Of a stretch of DNA of 64,000 nucleotides, positions 39,622-48,401 are shown one piece after another; the first letter of the stretch is position 1; each line of letters starts with the position of its first letter. Both the position numbers and the translations under genes were made by a program. The notes beneath the pieces were generated by a model. That model did not search any database. It was not told the origin of the DNA and worked only from the letters and a program-made list of their open reading frames with translations. The DNA comes from Clostridia bacterium (GTDB lineage: Bacteria > Bacillota > Clostridia > TANB77 > CAG-508). The stretch spans positions 271,071 through 335,070 of the forward strand of contig JAFXPH010000002.1 in assembly GCA_017528085.1 (NCBI GenBank), in the 5' to 3' direction.

Positions 39622-42030
39622 TTATTTTAAATCTTCAAAGTGACTAATTATATTTGAAGCATTTACAATCTTATTGAATCCGTCATCTTTTAATTCTATT
39701 AATGTTGGTACACTCATTACATCGTATTTCTTTGTAAGGTCTGCCATATCTTCAGCATCTATGTACTCATACATTACATTTTTCTCTTGTAACTTAGCTT
39801 TTGTAACTTTACAATTTGGGCAAGTTTTTGTTCCAAATAGTAAGTAACTAGATCCTTTTGCTTCTTCCTTTGGAGCTACTGTTTCATTTTCTACTGGTAC
39901 TTTAACTGCTACTTTTTTTGGAGCTGGTTCTGTAGCTGATGCAGCTTTTCCTTTAAGTTCTCCTTTGTTTAAAACATATTCTTTTCTCATTTCGAATTCT
40001 TTTGTCTTACCATCATTCCAGTTACATACTGGTCTGTAGTAACCTGTAATTCTTGAGTAAACTTCTGTAACGTTTCCACAAATTGGGCATTTGTTAACTT
40101 CACCATTAATATAACCATGGTTCTTACATACTGAGTATGTTGGACTCATTGTATAGTATGGAAGTTTATAGTTCTCAGCTATTTTCTTAACTAATTGAGC
40201 ACAAGCTTTCCAATCTGGAATTCTTTCACCTAAGAAGCAGTGGAATACTGTTCCTGAAGTATAAAGTGTTTGAAGTTCATCTTGAATGTCTAATGCTTTA
40301 AACATATCATCTGTATATCCAACTGGTAAGTGTGATGAGTTTGTATAGTATGGAGTATCATCGTCAGAAGCTGTAATTATATCTGGGTATAATGCTTTAT
40401 CTTTCTTAGCTAAACGATAAGAAGTAGATTCAGCAGGAGTAGCTTCTAGGTTATATAAATCTCCATATTGTTCTTGGTAATCAGAAAGTTTTCCTCTCAT
40501 GAAGTTTAGAACATCTTTAGTGAATTTTTGTCCTTCTTTTTGAGTTAAATCTTTCTTAATCCAGTTAGCATTTAAACAAGCTTCATTCATACCAACTAAA
40601 CCAATTGTAGAGAAGTGATTATCAAATGTTCCTAAGTATCTCTTTGTATATGGATACAATCCTTCGTTTAAAAGTTTTGTTATTACATTTCTCTTAATCT
40701 TTAATGATTTAGCAGCTAAATCCATTAATTTAGTTAATCTCTCATAGAAATCTTTTTCATCTTTTGCAAGATATGCAATTCTTGGCATGTTGATTGTAAC
40801 AACACCAACAGATCCTGTAGATTCTCCAGATCCGAAGAATCCACCACTCTTCTTTCTTAATTCTCTTAAGTCTAATCTTAATCTACAGCACATTGAACGA
40901 ACATCACTTGGTTCCATATCAGAATTGATATAGTTTGAGAAATATGGTGTTCCATATTTTGCTGTCATTTCGAATAATAATTTATTATTTTCAGTTTCTG
41001 AGAAATCAAAGTCTTTTGTTATTGAATATGTAGGGATTGGGTATTGGAATCCTCTACCATTAGCATCACCTTCGATCATTATTTCGATGAATGCTTTGTT
41101 AACCATATCCATTTCTTTTTGACAATCTTTATATTTGAAGTCTTGCTCTACACCACCAACTATAGCTGGAAGTTCTGCTAAGTCTTTTGGAACTGTCCAA
41201 TCTAATGTAACATTTGTAAATGGTGCTTGTGTTCCCCAACGAGATGGAGTGTTAACACCATATATAAATGATTGAATTGATTGTTTAACTTCTTTATAAG
41301 ATAAGTTATCAATTTTAACAAATGGTGCTAAATAAGTATCAAATGATGAAAATGCTTGAGCACCAGCCCATTCATTTTGTAAAATACCTAAGAAGTTAAC
41401 CATTTGGTTAGTTAAAGTAGATAAGTGTTTTGCAGGAGATGATGTAATCTTTCCTGGAATTCCACCTAAACCTTCTTGAATTAATTGTTTTAAGCTCCAT
41501 CCTGCACAGTAACCTGTAAGCATTGATAGATCATGAATATGGAAATCACAATTCTTGTGAGCATTTGCTATTTCTTCATCATATACTTCAGATAACCAGT
41601 AGTTAGCTGTTATTGCACCAGAGTTGCTTAAGATTAATCCACCAACTGAATAAGTTACAGTTGAGTTTTCTTTTACTCTCCAGTCAGCTACATTTAAGTA
41701 ACTGTCTACAACATTTTTGTAGTCTAATGCAGTTGATTTTACATTTCTCATTTTCTCGTGTAATTTACGATATAGAATGTAAGCTTTTGCTACATCTGCA
41801 TAGTCTCCTTTAATTAATACGTTCTCAACGCTATCTTGGATGTCTTCAACATCAATTACGTCATCCTTAATTTTGCTTTCGAAATCTGAAGTAACTTTGA
41901 TTGCTAAGAAATCTATCATATCCTCATCATAATTTTTCTCAGATGCATCAAATGCCTTCTTCATAGCTTCTGAAATTTTCTTCATTTCAAAATCTACAAC
42001 TTTTCCATCTCTTTTTCTTACTTTGTACAT
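39622..42030 (-). CDS. nrdD: Anaerobic ribonucleoside-triphosphate reductase with C-terminal glutaredoxin-like domain
   Basis: 802 residues. The class III glycyl-radical enzyme makes dNTPs without oxygen. An ATP-cone starts the protein (KVRKRDGKVVDFEMKKISEAMKKAF), the catalytic barrel follows, a zinc site lies in CKNHGY...CPICGN near 640-660, and the glycyl-radical site is RITGYYRPV near 670. Residues about 727-802 add a thioredoxin/glutaredoxin fold with the CPNC redox motif (737-740) and cis-Pro in MSVPTLIEL. That domain could supply electrons in cis, since class III enzymes use either formate or a NrdH/thioredoxin reductant. nrdG is directly upstream. Confidence 0.96.
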   Translation of the reverse strand: MYKVRKRDGKVVDFEMKKISEAMKKAFDASEKNYDEDMIDFLAIKVTSDFESKIKDDVIDVEDIQDSVENVLIKGDYADVAKAYILYRKLHEKMRNVKSTALDYKNVVDSYLNVADWRVKENSTVTYSVGGLILSNSGAITANYWLSEVYDEEIANAHKNCDFHIHDLSMLTGYCAGWSLKQLIQEGLGGIPGKITSSPAKHLSTLTNQMVNFLGILQNEWAGAQAFSSFDTYLAPFVKIDNLSYKEVKQSIQSFIYGVNTPSRWGTQAPFTNVTLDWTVPKDLAELPAIVGGVEQDFKYKDCQKEMDMVNKAFIEIMIEGDANGRGFQYPIPTYSITKDFDFSETENNKLLFEMTAKYGTPYFSNYINSDMEPSDVRSMCCRLRLDLRELRKKSGGFFGSGESTGSVGVVTINMPRIAYLAKDEKDFYERLTKLMDLAAKSLKIKRNVITKLLNEGLYPYTKRYLGTFDNHFSTIGLVGMNEACLNANWIKKDLTQKEGQKFTKDVLNFMRGKLSDYQEQYGDLYNLEATPAESTSYRLAKKDKALYPDIITASDDDTPYYTNSSHLPVGYTDDMFKALDIQDELQTLYTSGTVFHCFLGERIPDWKACAQLVKKIAENYKLPYYTMSPTYSVCKNHGYINGEVNKCPICGNVTEVYSRITGYYRPVCNWNDGKTKEFEMRKEYVLNKGELKGKAASATEPAPKKVAVKVPVENETVAPKEEAKGSSYLLFGTKTCPNCKVTKAKLQEKNVMYEYIDAEDMADLTKKYDVMSVPTLIELKDDGFNKIVNASNIISHFEDLK

Positions 42031-42033
42031 ACC

Positions 42034-42726
42034 CTACCTCTTTTCTCTACCTCGAATGTAAACACTCGGATAATTTGTTATTATTTCATTCCATAAATTT
42101 AATTTTTCTTCCGTGAAGCCTGTTAAACTTCTATCAATAACATCGTCACTTAAGTTAAAGTTTTGCAAATAGTATTTACTATCACCTATTAGTTTAATTA
42201 TTTCATAAATATCCTTAAGTTCATGATGCTCATTGATGATTGTTGTTCTAAACTCATAATCTACTTTATTTTGTTTTAGTAAATCGATACTTTTTAAAAT
42301 ATTATCCATACTAATATTTGGAACCCCAGATGTTACTCCGTATTTTCCTATGCTATTCTTAATATCCATAGCTACATAGTCGAGTAATTTTTCATCTATT
42401 AGTTCTTTAAGTAAATTATAATTTGTGCCATTAGTATCTAATTTTACCTTTAACCCCAATTGTCTAACTTTTATTATAAATTCTTTTAGATCTTTCTGAA
42501 CGGTTGGTTCTCCACCCGAGATAGTTACTCCATCTAAAATCTTTTGTCTTTGTCTTAGATAATCGAAAATCTCTTCTTCCGGTATTGTTCCTTCTGGTTC
42601 TGTTGGAATCAAAGTTGAATTCTGGCAAAAAGGACATTTCATGTTACAACCTTGAGTAAACACTATGCATGACATGTTATTTGGGAAGTCTTGAAGACTT
42701 AACTTTTCATATCCTGCAATTTTCAT
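42034..42726 (-). CDS. nrdG: Anaerobic ribonucleotide reductase activating protein (radical SAM)
   Basis: 230 residues. Radical-SAM cluster CNMKCPFC near 29-36, SAM motif GVTISGGEPTVQ near 66-77. It generates the glycyl radical of NrdD. The protein is of the longer NrdG/PflA-like type. It precedes nrdD by 3 bases, the reverse of the common nrdD-nrdG order. A perfect 20-bp palindrome about 70 bp before the ATG is a candidate operator. Confidence 0.93.
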   Translation of the reverse strand: MKIAGYEKLSLQDFPNNMSCIVFTQGCNMKCPFCQNSTLIPTEPEGTIPEEEIFDYLRQRQKILDGVTISGGEPTVQKDLKEFIIKVRQLGLKVKLDTNGTNYNLLKELIDEKLLDYVAMDIKNSIGKYGVTSGVPNISMDNILKSIDLLKQNKVDYEFRTTIINEHHELKDIYEIIKLIGDSKYYLQNFNLSDDVIDRSLTGFTEEKLNLWNEIITNYPSVYIRGREKR

Positions 42727-43050
42727 TTTTCATATTCCTTTTTTTTATCTTGTTCGAACTTTGTATCTTAATAATACAATTTTATTCTTGAAATAAAAAG
42801 TTGCAATTGCAACTTTCAGTGAATTGTAAAACAATTTTAATTTTATTCTTGTTTTTGATTTTTTTGTCTTTAAAAAAACCTTTGTATCTATTGATATTAC
42901 TGTGGTGTGTCATCGACTATAATGTTACATTTCTGTTAATAATTATGTCCCCCCAAGTTGCATTTTAAATTATTTTTTTCAAAAAATTTTTTAAATTTGT
43001 ATAAGCCTTATGAGACTAAGCTTAAATTTTTTAAAGTTTATGTTAAACAA
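42727..43050. other. AT-rich intergenic region upstream of nrdG
   Basis: No gene is visible. It holds the palindrome at 42797-42816, a matching half-site AAGTTGCA near 42955, and possible -35/-10 pairs (for example TTGCAA and TAAAAT 16 bp apart, with the -35 inside the palindrome). A GGGGGG run lies near 42949. No known riboswitch core was recognised. Confidence 0.5.
42797..42816. promoter_or_regulatory. Perfect 20-bp palindrome, candidate operator of nrdG-nrdD
   Basis: AAAGTTGCAATTGCAACTTT reads the same on both strands without a central loop. It lies about 70 bp upstream of nrdG and may overlap its -35. The repressor is unknown. Confidence 0.6.
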
Positions 43051-43087
43051 AAAAAGGCCTTTAGAAAAAACTTCTAAAGGCCTTTTT
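43051..43087 (-). terminator. Terminator of the serpin gene
   Basis: Perfect AAAAAGGCCTTTAGAA / TTCTAAAGGCCTTTTT arms, 5-base loop, then T run. Confidence 0.92.
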
Positions 43088-43102
43088 TACTAATATTTTT
43101 TA

Positions 43103-44785
43103 TTAGTTTGCTTCTTTAGTTGTGTCATTTGCATATAATAATGGTTCATATACTGTTCCAGCAAACCAAATATCTCCAGAATCTTTATCTCTTACTAAGA
43201 ACATATATGGTTTATCGAATGTTAAATCTATATGTTTTACTGGTACTTCAAAGAAATAATCAAATTCAGATCCAGCTCCAAGTCCACCAGCAAATGAGGC
43301 AGCTGCGGCTTTTATACCATCTTGAGTAAGTTCAATATTAGCTTTATGAACAGCAGCTCCTATATATGCATCTCCATCAACCATATTTGATAGATCTGCT
43401 TTTCCATTTTCAAATACATCTGTTATGTTTAGTTTCTTTAAATCTTCCATTAAATCTAAAGAATATTCAAAATCAAATTTAGGAACATATCCATCAATAA
43501 TAGTTACACAATCATTATCAAAGTTATTATAATCAAGAGTCTTTAGATTAGATATATATTTGTTAATATCTTTTTCAGTCATACTTTTTACAAAAGTATC
43601 TAATTCCAAATTTTTAGGCATAATACTTACATATTGAAGTGTTACTCCATCAACAGTTTTTAAATCTTTTGCAAATGCTTTTACTTCATTATCATCATAT
43701 ACTTCAAAATCAGTTGATTTATTTACTTTATGATAATTTGCATTTATTTCATCAAAATAGTTTTCTAAATAACCTGCTAATGCTTTATCAATATCTTCAT
43801 CTGATGTACCTTTTTTTGGATCTCTATATCCTACTATGTGGTCATCCTCATAGTTTTCATCCCTCATAAATTTTGTATATGCTTCTTTTATTGTAGCTCT
43901 CATGTTGTCTTCGCCTAATTTACTAACAATATCATAATTATCAATTGTAGCTTTTATATCCATTCCTGATACCTTTATATTTCCATTTGGTCCCTCAAAT
44001 TCTTTTTCTATTACATCCATAGATGATGTTACAAAGAAATATAAATCTTCATTTTCAGGTGTTTTTTCAGGGATTATATGTCCAAAATCTTCTGCAACAA
44101 ATGCTTCATAATCATCTGCTGGAGGGATAAATTTGTTATTCCACTCTAAATCAATTGCTAAAGCATTTATTAAAGCGAAATCAAGTGGTTTAACAGTATC
44201 ATCATCTACTAGATTATCTAATATACCTAGTGTATTATCATTTACCCATTTATTAATATTTTTAGCTGATGTAAAATCATCAAATTCTAAAGATGCTCCA
44301 TATCTTGATTTTAATAAATCAACATATTCTTTTTTTACAGAGTCTTTATATGTATCCCTTACAAACATTACATTAGCTAAAGCCATATTTTCATTGTTTT
44401 TGTAAGTTTTTAAATCTAAGTCTCCAATCACTTTTGAAATTTGTGCTTTAGTATTTCCACTTGAACCGTCCTCAAGCATTTTTAAAGCATATTTAATTGA
44501 AAGTGGACTATAAATTTTGTTTTCTTTTTCTAAATTTTGTTTTAAGAATGAAATATCAAATCCTGAAACTTGCCCAGCAACTGGTTTTTGCTCTTCTACT
44601 GGTTCTTCTTCAATCTCCTCAATTTCTTCTTCAATTTCATTTACAACTGTGTTTTGATTTTGAGTACTTACTCCATAATGTGTAACTATGTAGTAGCAAA
44701 CTCCTGCGCAAGCTGCAACAATTATTAAAGCTTTTATTAAGAATCCAATAAAGCTTGATCCTTTTGGTTCTTTATTTTCTTCCAT
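43103..44785 (-). CDS. Membrane-anchored serpin with a large internal insertion
   Basis: 560 residues. N-terminal helix (FLIKALIIVAACAGVCYYIV near 14-33), an acidic stalk (EEEIEEIEEEPVEEQKP), then a serpin core: IYSPLSIKYALKMLEDGSSGNT near 93-114 and the closing FDKPYMFLVRDKDSGDIWFAGTVYEP near 524-548. The hinge DGIKAAAASF at 489-498 keeps the small-residue pattern of inhibitory serpins, so it should trap a protease; the reactive-site residues cannot be assigned safely. About 130 residues between 215 and 345 have no counterpart in normal serpins (about 370 residues). Bacterial serpins are uncommon and in gut species can act on host proteases; the target here is unknown. Confidence 0.88.
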   Translation of the reverse strand: MEENKEPKGSSFIGFLIKALIIVAACAGVCYYIVTHYGVSTQNQNTVVNEIEEEIEEIEEEPVEEQKPVAGQVSGFDISFLKQNLEKENKIYSPLSIKYALKMLEDGSSGNTKAQISKVIGDLDLKTYKNNENMALANVMFVRDTYKDSVKKEYVDLLKSRYGASLEFDDFTSAKNINKWVNDNTLGILDNLVDDDTVKPLDFALINALAIDLEWNNKFIPPADDYEAFVAEDFGHIIPEKTPENEDLYFFVTSSMDVIEKEFEGPNGNIKVSGMDIKATIDNYDIVSKLGEDNMRATIKEAYTKFMRDENYEDDHIVGYRDPKKGTSDEDIDKALAGYLENYFDEINANYHKVNKSTDFEVYDDNEVKAFAKDLKTVDGVTLQYVSIMPKNLELDTFVKSMTEKDINKYISNLKTLDYNNFDNDCVTIIDGYVPKFDFEYSLDLMEDLKKLNITDVFENGKADLSNMVDGDAYIGAAVHKANIELTQDGIKAAAASFAGGLGAGSEFDYFFEVPVKHIDLTFDKPYMFLVRDKDSGDIWFAGTVYEPLLYANDTTKEAN

Positions 44786-44892
44786 TTTTTCCTCCTTTAT
44801 ACACTTTTTTCTTACGAGAAAAATATATCATAAATGATTCAGTTTTACAATTGCCAAAAACTCCTCAAACGCTTATTAATACTAGTGATTAT

Positions 44893-44921
44893 TTGATTTT
44901 GTGAATTTTTTGTGATATAAT
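44893..44921 (+). promoter_or_regulatory. Promoter of the 44966 stand-alone gene
   Basis: TTGATT (44893-44898) and TATAAT (44916-44921), spacer 17 bp. Confidence 0.75.
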
Positions 44922-44965
44922 TAGTATTGCAGTATCAAAAGTATACTATTGCAGGAGGATTATTT

Positions 44966-45202
44966 ATGGCAGACATCAAGACAAACAAAGTACCCCGGTT
45001 CTACTTCAGATGGAAAATGAGAGCTTTAGCTCCTAATATCCGAAAGGAAATCGACAGCACGCTGTTCTTCCTGGACAAGAGTGAAATCGATCATTTCCGG
45101 TATGGACATGTAACCGGGCACCGGGTATACCACATCGTGTTAAAAGATGGAACCATATTCGAGTGGAATACCGTGCGTGACTATTCCAGTCGCAACCTCT
45201 AA
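44966..45202 (+). CDS. Small basic orphan protein with atypical composition
   Basis: 78 residues from the ATG 44966, which has AGGAGG 8 bases upstream; the longer frame from 44927 starts at the predicted transcription start and lacks a ribosome site. It is basic with a strand-rich C-terminal half (VYHIVLKDGTIFEWNTVRDY). No family recognised. Three arginines are CGG, unlike the AGA of neighbours. Single plus-strand gene in the gap between the serpin and the methyltransferase genes, with its own terminator at 45224-45243. Confidence 0.68.
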   Translation: MADIKTNKVPRFYFRWKMRALAPNIRKEIDSTLFFLDKSEIDHFRYGHVTGHRVYHIVLKDGTIFEWNTVRDYSSRNL

Positions 45203-45223
45203 GAGCCTCACAATTTGGTTCTT

Positions 45224-45243
45224 AAAAGCCCTACGGGGCTTTT
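45224..45243 (+). terminator. Terminator of the 44966 gene
   Basis: AAAAGCCC / GGGCTTTT arms with a 4-base loop followed by TATTTTT. Confidence 0.85.
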
Positions 45244-45256
45244 TATTTTTGTCAAA

Positions 45257-45289
45257 AATATAAGGCGAGATTAAATCTCGCCTTATATT
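45257..45289. terminator. Terminator after the methyltransferase gene
   Basis: Near-perfect AATATAAGGCGAGATT / AATCTCGCCTTATATT inverted repeat with almost no loop, followed by a T-rich stretch on the minus strand. Confidence 0.75.
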
Positions 45290-45290
45290 C

Positions 45291-46007
45291 TTATTTCTTT
45301 CTTAAAATAATAGCTATAAAATTTAAATACTTACATGCACCACTATCTATTGCTTTTTTGTCATTTTTTGAATACTCATTATCACATTTAACCCAATCAT
45401 TCCAGCACTCTTCATTACTTTCCATCTCGTGAATAGATATTATTTCACTATCCTTTGATTTTGAAATAATATTTTTCCAATATTCTATATCTTGAATATA
45501 CTCTAATTGTTCAGGTGTCCAAGATATTAGCAATTCTTCTGGAAGGTTACCATGATAATCAGATTTCATGCCTGGTACAACTATATAGATATATCCACCA
45601 CTTTTTACAAATGGTAGCAATTTCTCATCTAGAAATTTTTCATCTCTTCCAAAATAATTATAAGAATCTGTGCTTATTACAGCATCAAAAAATTCTTTTT
45701 CATATTTTAGATCAGTTGCATCCATTTTTACTGAGATAATTTCTTCTTTAGAAAGTCCCATTTTCTCAAAGAATTCCTTATTCTCTTCTGGATTACTCCA
45801 TAAATCTGTAGCATAAACTTTAAAACCATATTCTTTTACTAAGAATATAGATGTAATGCCCTGTCCACTTCCCAAGTCCATGACAATTGAACCTGGTTTA
45901 ATACTATTATTCTCTAAAAGTTCTTCTTCCAATTTTAGTGGGTTAGGTCCCATGATTTTTTGATTAATTAAATCTGTGTCGTATTTCTCTACTTTTAAAT
46001 ACTTCAT
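45291..46007 (-). CDS. Class I SAM-dependent methyltransferase
   Basis: 238 residues. Motif I IVMDLGSGQGITSIFLVKEYG near 41-61, then YATDLWSNPEEN (motif II) and FDAVISTDSYNYFG (post-motif). Family typical of ubiE/COQ5-like small-molecule methyltransferases; the substrate is unknown. The terminal gene of a run of small minus-strand genes from 49905 to 45291. GGAGG precedes the ATG. Confidence 0.82.
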   Translation of the reverse strand: MKYLKVEKYDTDLINQKIMGPNPLKLEEELLENNSIKPGSIVMDLGSGQGITSIFLVKEYGFKVYATDLWSNPEENKEFFEKMGLSKEEIISVKMDATDLKYEKEFFDAVISTDSYNYFGRDEKFLDEKLLPFVKSGGYIYIVVPGMKSDYHGNLPEELLISWTPEQLEYIQDIEYWKNIISKSKDSEIISIHEMESNEECWNDWVKCDNEYSKNDKKAIDSGACKYLNFIAIILRKK

Positions 46008-46030
46008 TTTTTCCTCCTACTAATTTATTT

Positions 46031-46075
46031 TTAAAAATTAGTAACGAGTTCCAATACATCATTAATGTTTCTCAA
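46031..46075 (-). CDS. Possible 14-residue peptide behind a strong ribosome site
   Basis: A near-perfect AAAGGAGG lies 6 bases before a TTG that opens a 14-codon frame (MRNINDVLELVTNF). It lies between the hydrolase and methyltransferase genes. It could be a leader peptide or the remnant of a lost gene start. Weak evidence. Confidence 0.25.
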   Translation of the reverse strand: MRNINDVLELVTNF

Positions 46076-46105
46076 AAAATACCTCCTTTAAAATAATTTA
46101 TGTTA

Positions 46106-46810
46106 TTAGAGTAATTCAAATAACCATGATTTATAAAACTCCAGTTGTTCGTCTGTGTGGAAAAAGTGCTCGCCCTTATCATAAACTGTAACAAATCCTG
46201 CTTGTTCCTCACAAAAACTATTAATAATTTCTTCACTTTGTATATCATCATTTTTCCCATACAAAATATATGTCATAGGATTATCCCACTCAGGAACCGG
46301 ATTATTTTTTACGAACTCATAATAATCCCAATATAATGTAGGTCCAAAGTCTGTTTTTATTTCTCTTTTTTCTTTAAGCATTTCTTCAGTAACAGAAGCT
46401 TTTTTCATAATGTCATCAATAATTACTTTCATATTAACTACTGGAGATAAAAATAAACAATCTTCTAATTCTTCATCTTTATAAGCAAGCATACTAAAAT
46501 ATGCTCCCATACTACAAGCCCATAAATTAATATCATTGTACTCTAATTTAGCATATTGCATTATCTTCTTTAAATCATTTATACAATTTTGTGGATTACA
46601 TAGAATAGACGTATCTCTTTTTCTGTCACCATGTTCTGGAAGATCAAAACTTAATACTTGGCAGCTTTTTGTAACCTTTTCTGCAAGCATTTCAATTACT
46701 GTATCTTCCTTATCTGACATGTTTCCATGTACAGCAATAAATACCGTTTTACTTGGTTCACCCCAAAGCATCGCTGGGATATTATCAATTGTTATTTTTT
46801 CTTTCCTCAT
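46106..46810 (-). CDS. Alpha/beta hydrolase
   Basis: 234 residues. FIAVHGNMSDKEDT near 24-37 (oxyanion region), nucleophile elbow ACSMGAYF near 97-104 (A-C-S-M-G form of GxSxG), acid near ILYGKNDDIQS and His near GEHFFHTDEQ close to the C-terminus form the triad. Likely a serine esterase or acyl hydrolase. It lies in a cluster of small genes; substrate unknown. Confidence 0.82.
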   Translation of the reverse strand: MRKEKITIDNIPAMLWGEPSKTVFIAVHGNMSDKEDTVIEMLAEKVTKSCQVLSFDLPEHGDRKRDTSILCNPQNCINDLKKIMQYAKLEYNDINLWACSMGAYFSMLAYKDEELEDCLFLSPVVNMKVIIDDIMKKASVTEEMLKEKREIKTDFGPTLYWDYYEFVKNNPVPEWDNPMTYILYGKNDDIQSEEIINSFCEEQAGFVTVYDKGEHFFHTDEQLEFYKSWLFELL

Positions 46811-46815
46811 TTTAT

Positions 46816-47268
46816 CTACCTTTTCTTATAAATTATTAATTCTGGATTATCACCATTAGGTCCATATTCACTAATTAAAATAAAGTCCATATTAGCAACT
46901 ACTCCAAAGCATCTAATATTGTCTTCTGTATTGAATTCACATTCAACTTGAGTGCCAAGATATGTGTCATTATCTATCAAAAGCTTAACGTTTTCTCCAT
47001 TTGGCATAGGATAACTTAAGTTTACAAATGAACCATTTAGTGCTGTTAAATCGCTTATCTTTGGCATTCCTTCTATATTAATATTATTAATTTCATCTAT
47101 TAATTGTTTTTTAAATGCTTCATAGCTTTCTTTTCCACCAGTTAATATGTATTTTGCTATAAAGCACTGTCTTCCAAATGGGCAGCCGCCTGTTGCTTTG
47201 CATCCTTTGCAATTATTGTTCTTACCATATCCACAGTTTTCACAATTTGCTCCACAAATAGATTCCAT
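46816..47268 (-). CDS. DUF3795-like Cys-rich protein
   Basis: 150 residues from the ATG 47268 (AAAGGAG 5 bases upstream; an earlier TTG lacks one). The N-terminus has eight Cys in about 35 residues (CGANCENCGYGKNNNCKGC and later GGCPFGRQC), which suggests a zinc or Fe-S knuckle as in DUF3795, followed by a beta-rich part. The start overlaps the restored end of the upstream methyltransferase gene. Function unknown. Confidence 0.78.
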   Translation of the reverse strand: MESICGANCENCGYGKNNNCKGCKATGGCPFGRQCFIAKYILTGGKESYEAFKKQLIDEINNINIEGMPKISDLTALNGSFVNLSYPMPNGENVKLLIDNDTYLGTQVECEFNTEDNIRCFGVVANMDFILISEYGPNGDNPELIIYKKR

Positions 47269-47279
47269 ATTTTCTCCTT

Positions 47280-47952
47280 TTACCAAATAAATGGTATCAT
47301 TTTATATTTTACTTTTTCCTTATATTCTTTGTATCCCTCTAATTCATTTTCTAATACTTCTTCTTCATTTTTGATTCTCTTTGAAATAATAATTGGATAA
47401 ATCAAAAAGATTGCAAACGAAATAATAGATCCGAAGTATTAGTGGCATACTTAGGAAAAGAATTATTGTTACTGCATACATTGGATGTCTTACAATTCCA
47501 TATAGACCAGTATCGACTACTTTTTGATTTTCTTGTACTTCAATTGTACGAGATAAATATCTATTTTCTCTTATAACTTCACCATAAAGAATGTAAGAAA
47601 TAACAAATAAAACTGCTCCAATAATTACAACGATTCTTGGCATTTCTATCCATCCATATCTATAATTTAATCCTGCTACTATAAAGCCTGCAAGGAACAT
47701 TATTCCGCTAAAAAATATAACCCACTTTTGCTCTTTTTCTCTTTCATTTGCATTTAATCTTTTTTTAAGTCGTTCAGGATCTTTTACCATAAGAATTATT
47801 CCTACTATAAACATTGGAATAAACAAAAGTCCCATAAGTAGCCAACCATTAAAGTATTCCAGAGAACCTGCCGGAATAAACAAAAGGGCTCCTACCATTA
47901 TGATTCCCATTGCAACTTTAAATATTGCATTAAAAAACAATTTAATGTCCAT
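47280..47952 (-). pseudogene. ICMT-type membrane methyltransferase interrupted by a +1 frameshift
   Basis: Isoprenylcysteine carboxyl methyltransferase-like protein, about 225 residues when restored, with about five membrane helices. The SAM-binding NRYLSRTIEVQENQKVVDTGLYGIVRHPMYA is intact. After MPLIL the frame breaks at 47433: reading CTT-CGG-ATC leads to a stop at 47365, while skipping one C gives CTT-GGA-TCT and continues through YPIIISKRIKNEEEVLE and VKYKMIPFIW to a normal stop at 47280. The start at 47952 has GGAG upstream; 47964 is an alternative. Either a real +1 shift, a mutation or a base error; the same CGG context occurs at 50498. Confidence 0.8.
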
Positions 47953-47964
47953 AATATTCTCCAT

Positions 47965-48390
47965 TTATATTGATTTTTTCATATATAATTCTTTGTATTC
48001 AGTATATCCATGTTTTGGATAGAAAATGTGACTTTCTAAATAGTCTTTTCCAAGATGAACATGTACTTCTTTATAACCTCTTTCTTTTGCAGAGTTTTCT
48101 GCAAGCTCAAGAAGTTTACTTCCTATACCATTTCTTTTTAAATCATATTTAACATATAGATGTGATAAAAATAAGTTTCCTTCTTCATCTTCTCTTGTTC
48201 CAATACAACCTATGACTCTATCATATTCATCAAGTGCAATCCAAAAAGGATGACCTTTATCAAAGTAACTAGCTTTAATGTTTAAAAATTCTTCGTTTAA
48301 TCTTGGTACTCTTCCTAAAGCATTTTTTGCACCAAGTACCATAAAAATCATGTCGTCACGATATTTGTCTTCAAAACTAATAATTCTCAT
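47965..48390 (-). CDS. GNAT family N-acetyltransferase
   Basis: 141 residues. The acetyl-CoA loop is LYVKYDLKRNGIGSKLLELAENSAKERG near 85-112 (R-x-x-G-I-G form), preceded by strand VIGCIGTREDE and followed by the C-terminal strands VHVHLGKDYLES and FYPKHGYTEYKELYMKK. Substrate not predictable; Asp/Arg-like small-molecule or protein N-acetyltransferase. It lies upstream of the membrane methyltransferase, and its stop codon directly adjoins that gene's start region. Confidence 0.85.
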   Translation of the reverse strand: MRIISFEDKYRDDMIFMVLGAKNALGRVPRLNEEFLNIKASYFDKGHPFWIALDEYDRVIGCIGTREDEEGNLFLSHLYVKYDLKRNGIGSKLLELAENSAKERGYKEVHVHLGKDYLESHIFYPKHGYTEYKELYMKKSI

Positions 48391-48401
48391 TTAAACACCT
48401 C

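Noticed and set aside
46072..46260. 62-codon minus frame overlapping the hydrolase gene
   Set aside because: Out of frame with the hydrolase, which has full family motifs over the same stretch.
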